From Piezodorus guildinii (taxonomy: Eukaryota > Arthropoda > Insecta > Hemiptera > Pentatomidae): a stretch of DNA of 64,000 bases. Positions 63,319 to 64,000 of this stretch are shown one piece after another. The stretch is taken from NCBI GenBank assembly GCA_023052935.1, contig CM041298.1, positions 4,258,063 through 4,322,062 on the forward strand, given 5' to 3'. Position numbers and translations under genes: made by a program. The number at the start of each line of letters is the position of its first letter. Position 1 is the stretch's first letter. Below the pieces are notes generated by a model that was not told the origin of the DNA, ran no database searches, and saw only the letters and a program-made list of their open reading frames with translations.

Positions 63319-63670
63319 TGTATCCAATCCCTACAATCCAAAATCCTACGGAAAATCCTCAACGCTCCTTACTTTGTCACATACAAACTTATTTATAAAG
63401 ACCTTAATATTCCATATGTTGGTGACTTAGCCCGATCCAGCTACCATTCCTCCATGACAAACTTCATTACCACTACAATCCATTAGTTTCAATCCTCGCT
63501 TCCTATTCGATCCGGGATAATCCTCCGACGTTAAATTAAAAGATTATGGCCACGAGACCTTCTATTTTAGAATATTTTTTAGAGTGCTGCCAATGGTTAG
63601 TGTCTCTACATTTATTTCATGAGAGTTTTTTTGTATTACCATCACATTTACTTGATGTATCTTTATTTAA

Positions 63671-64000
63671 TCTATACTAATATTATAAAGCTGAAGAGTT
63701 TGTTTGTTTGTTTATTTGAACGCGCTAATCTCAGAAACTACTGGTTGAAAGAATTTTTTTTTTTGTGTTGGATAGACCATTTATCGAGGAAGGCTATAGG
63801 CTATATAACATCACGCTGCGACCAATAGAAGTGAAGAATCAGTGGAAAATGTGGGAAAAAAAGAGGAAATTGACCTCGCAACCCAATGATTCCAAATGAT
63901 TTACTTTTTATTTTTAACATAATTCAATTCCCCCATAATCTATCTTTTGCTGTAACAATTAATAAATCACAGGGCCAAACATTTAAACACGTAGGAATTG
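63671..64000 (+). mobile_element. Helitron, 5' end and internal-deletion junction, runs off window
   Basis: Begins TCTATACTAATATTATAAAG after an A (63670), the 5'-TC start used by many insect Helitrons, followed by TTTGTTTGTTTGTTTATTTG, AACGCGCTAATCTCAGAAAC and ACATCACGCTGCGACCAATA. A helicase C-terminal motif appears only ~250 bp later, so most of the Rep-helicase ORF has been deleted. Confidence 0.78.
63919..64000 (+). pseudogene. Helitron helicase C-terminal motif, partial
   Basis: In one frame to the window end: IIQFPHNLSFAVTINKSQGQ then TFKHVGI. This is the near-C-terminal superfamily-1 (PIF1-like) helicase motif of Helitron Rep-helicases, containing the SQGQT element that contacts ATP and couples to DNA. 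The expected N-terminal Rep (HUH) domain is not in this window. It continues beyond 64000, so the end is open. Confidence 0.8.

Larger units (their letters stand above)
62395..63600 (+). pseudogene. Jockey-clade LINE C-terminus, split by an RTE LINE
   Basis: Left part (62395-62534) reads LPLNYKRLIYRPIWTYRVDY. Right part (63331-63600) reads LQSKILRKILNAPYFVTYKL, IYKDLNIPYVGDLARSSYHS and LKRLWPRDLLF. These join into one C-terminus if 62535-63318 and one target copy are removed. Same family as 45992. Confidence 0.83.

Overview
The window looks like transposon-packed intergenic DNA from an animal nuclear genome, most likely an insect. The sequence is AT-rich, with long A/T homopolymers and TA tracts. 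Every recognisable protein is a transposase, a non-LTR reverse transcriptase or a Helitron helicase end. The families present (cecropia-, mellifera- and mori-like mariners; Jockey, R1, RTE, R4/Dong-like and CR1-group LINEs; tRNA-derived SINEs; Helitron ends; Penelope-like ends) are usual for arthropods. I see no host gene with supportable exons, no rRNA and no intact tRNA gene. The species cannot be named from this.

The most abundant component is a non-coding repeat, here called Rep-A (about 0.9 kb complete, about 20 copies or fragments). One end begins TCTGGTGCGGGCAACACACG followed by the arm CTTTCACTTAC. The other end carries a palindrome around ACTATATATAGT followed by the inverted arm GTAAGTGAAAG. 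This architecture resembles helentron-associated (HINE/DINE-1-like) non-autonomous rolling-circle elements. Rep-A is the substrate into which many other elements inserted: SINE-1 (53905), RTE LINE (18168), Jockey LINE (19779), a 121-bp Penelope-like piece (19190), a TTAA-type transposon with 51-bp terminal inverted repeats (28477) and a mariner (39395).

Layout. 1-6 kb: Rep-A copies, two Helitron-like 3' ends, simple repeats. 6.2-10.1 kb: two internally deleted mariners (6239-7137 and 9221-10131), a SINE-1 and a palindromic Penelope-like end. 10.6-15.5 kb: Rep-G, an uncharacterised family with a tandem pair and a copy with inverted ends, carrying a conserved ATG-to-splice-donor segment. 15.6-25 kb: SINEs, Rep-A, RTE and Jockey remnants and an R4-like ORF split by a SINE. 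25-36 kb: RTE, Jockey and CR1-group fragments and the TTAA transposon. 36.3-42.7 kb: the two longest coding relics, an R1-clade LINE (minus) with a 583-codon ORF and a CR1-group LINE (plus) with a 461-codon ORF. 43-62 kb: more Rep-A, SINE-1, mariner remnants, a hammerhead-like Penelope end at 60.1 kb. 62.4-63.6 kb: an RTE LINE nested in a Jockey LINE. 63.67-64 kb: a Helitron 5' end and a helicase C-terminal motif that runs off the window.

Nothing here functions as an operon or pathway. The biology is the history of nested insertion, readable from target-site duplications (TSDs) and interrupted consensus sequence.
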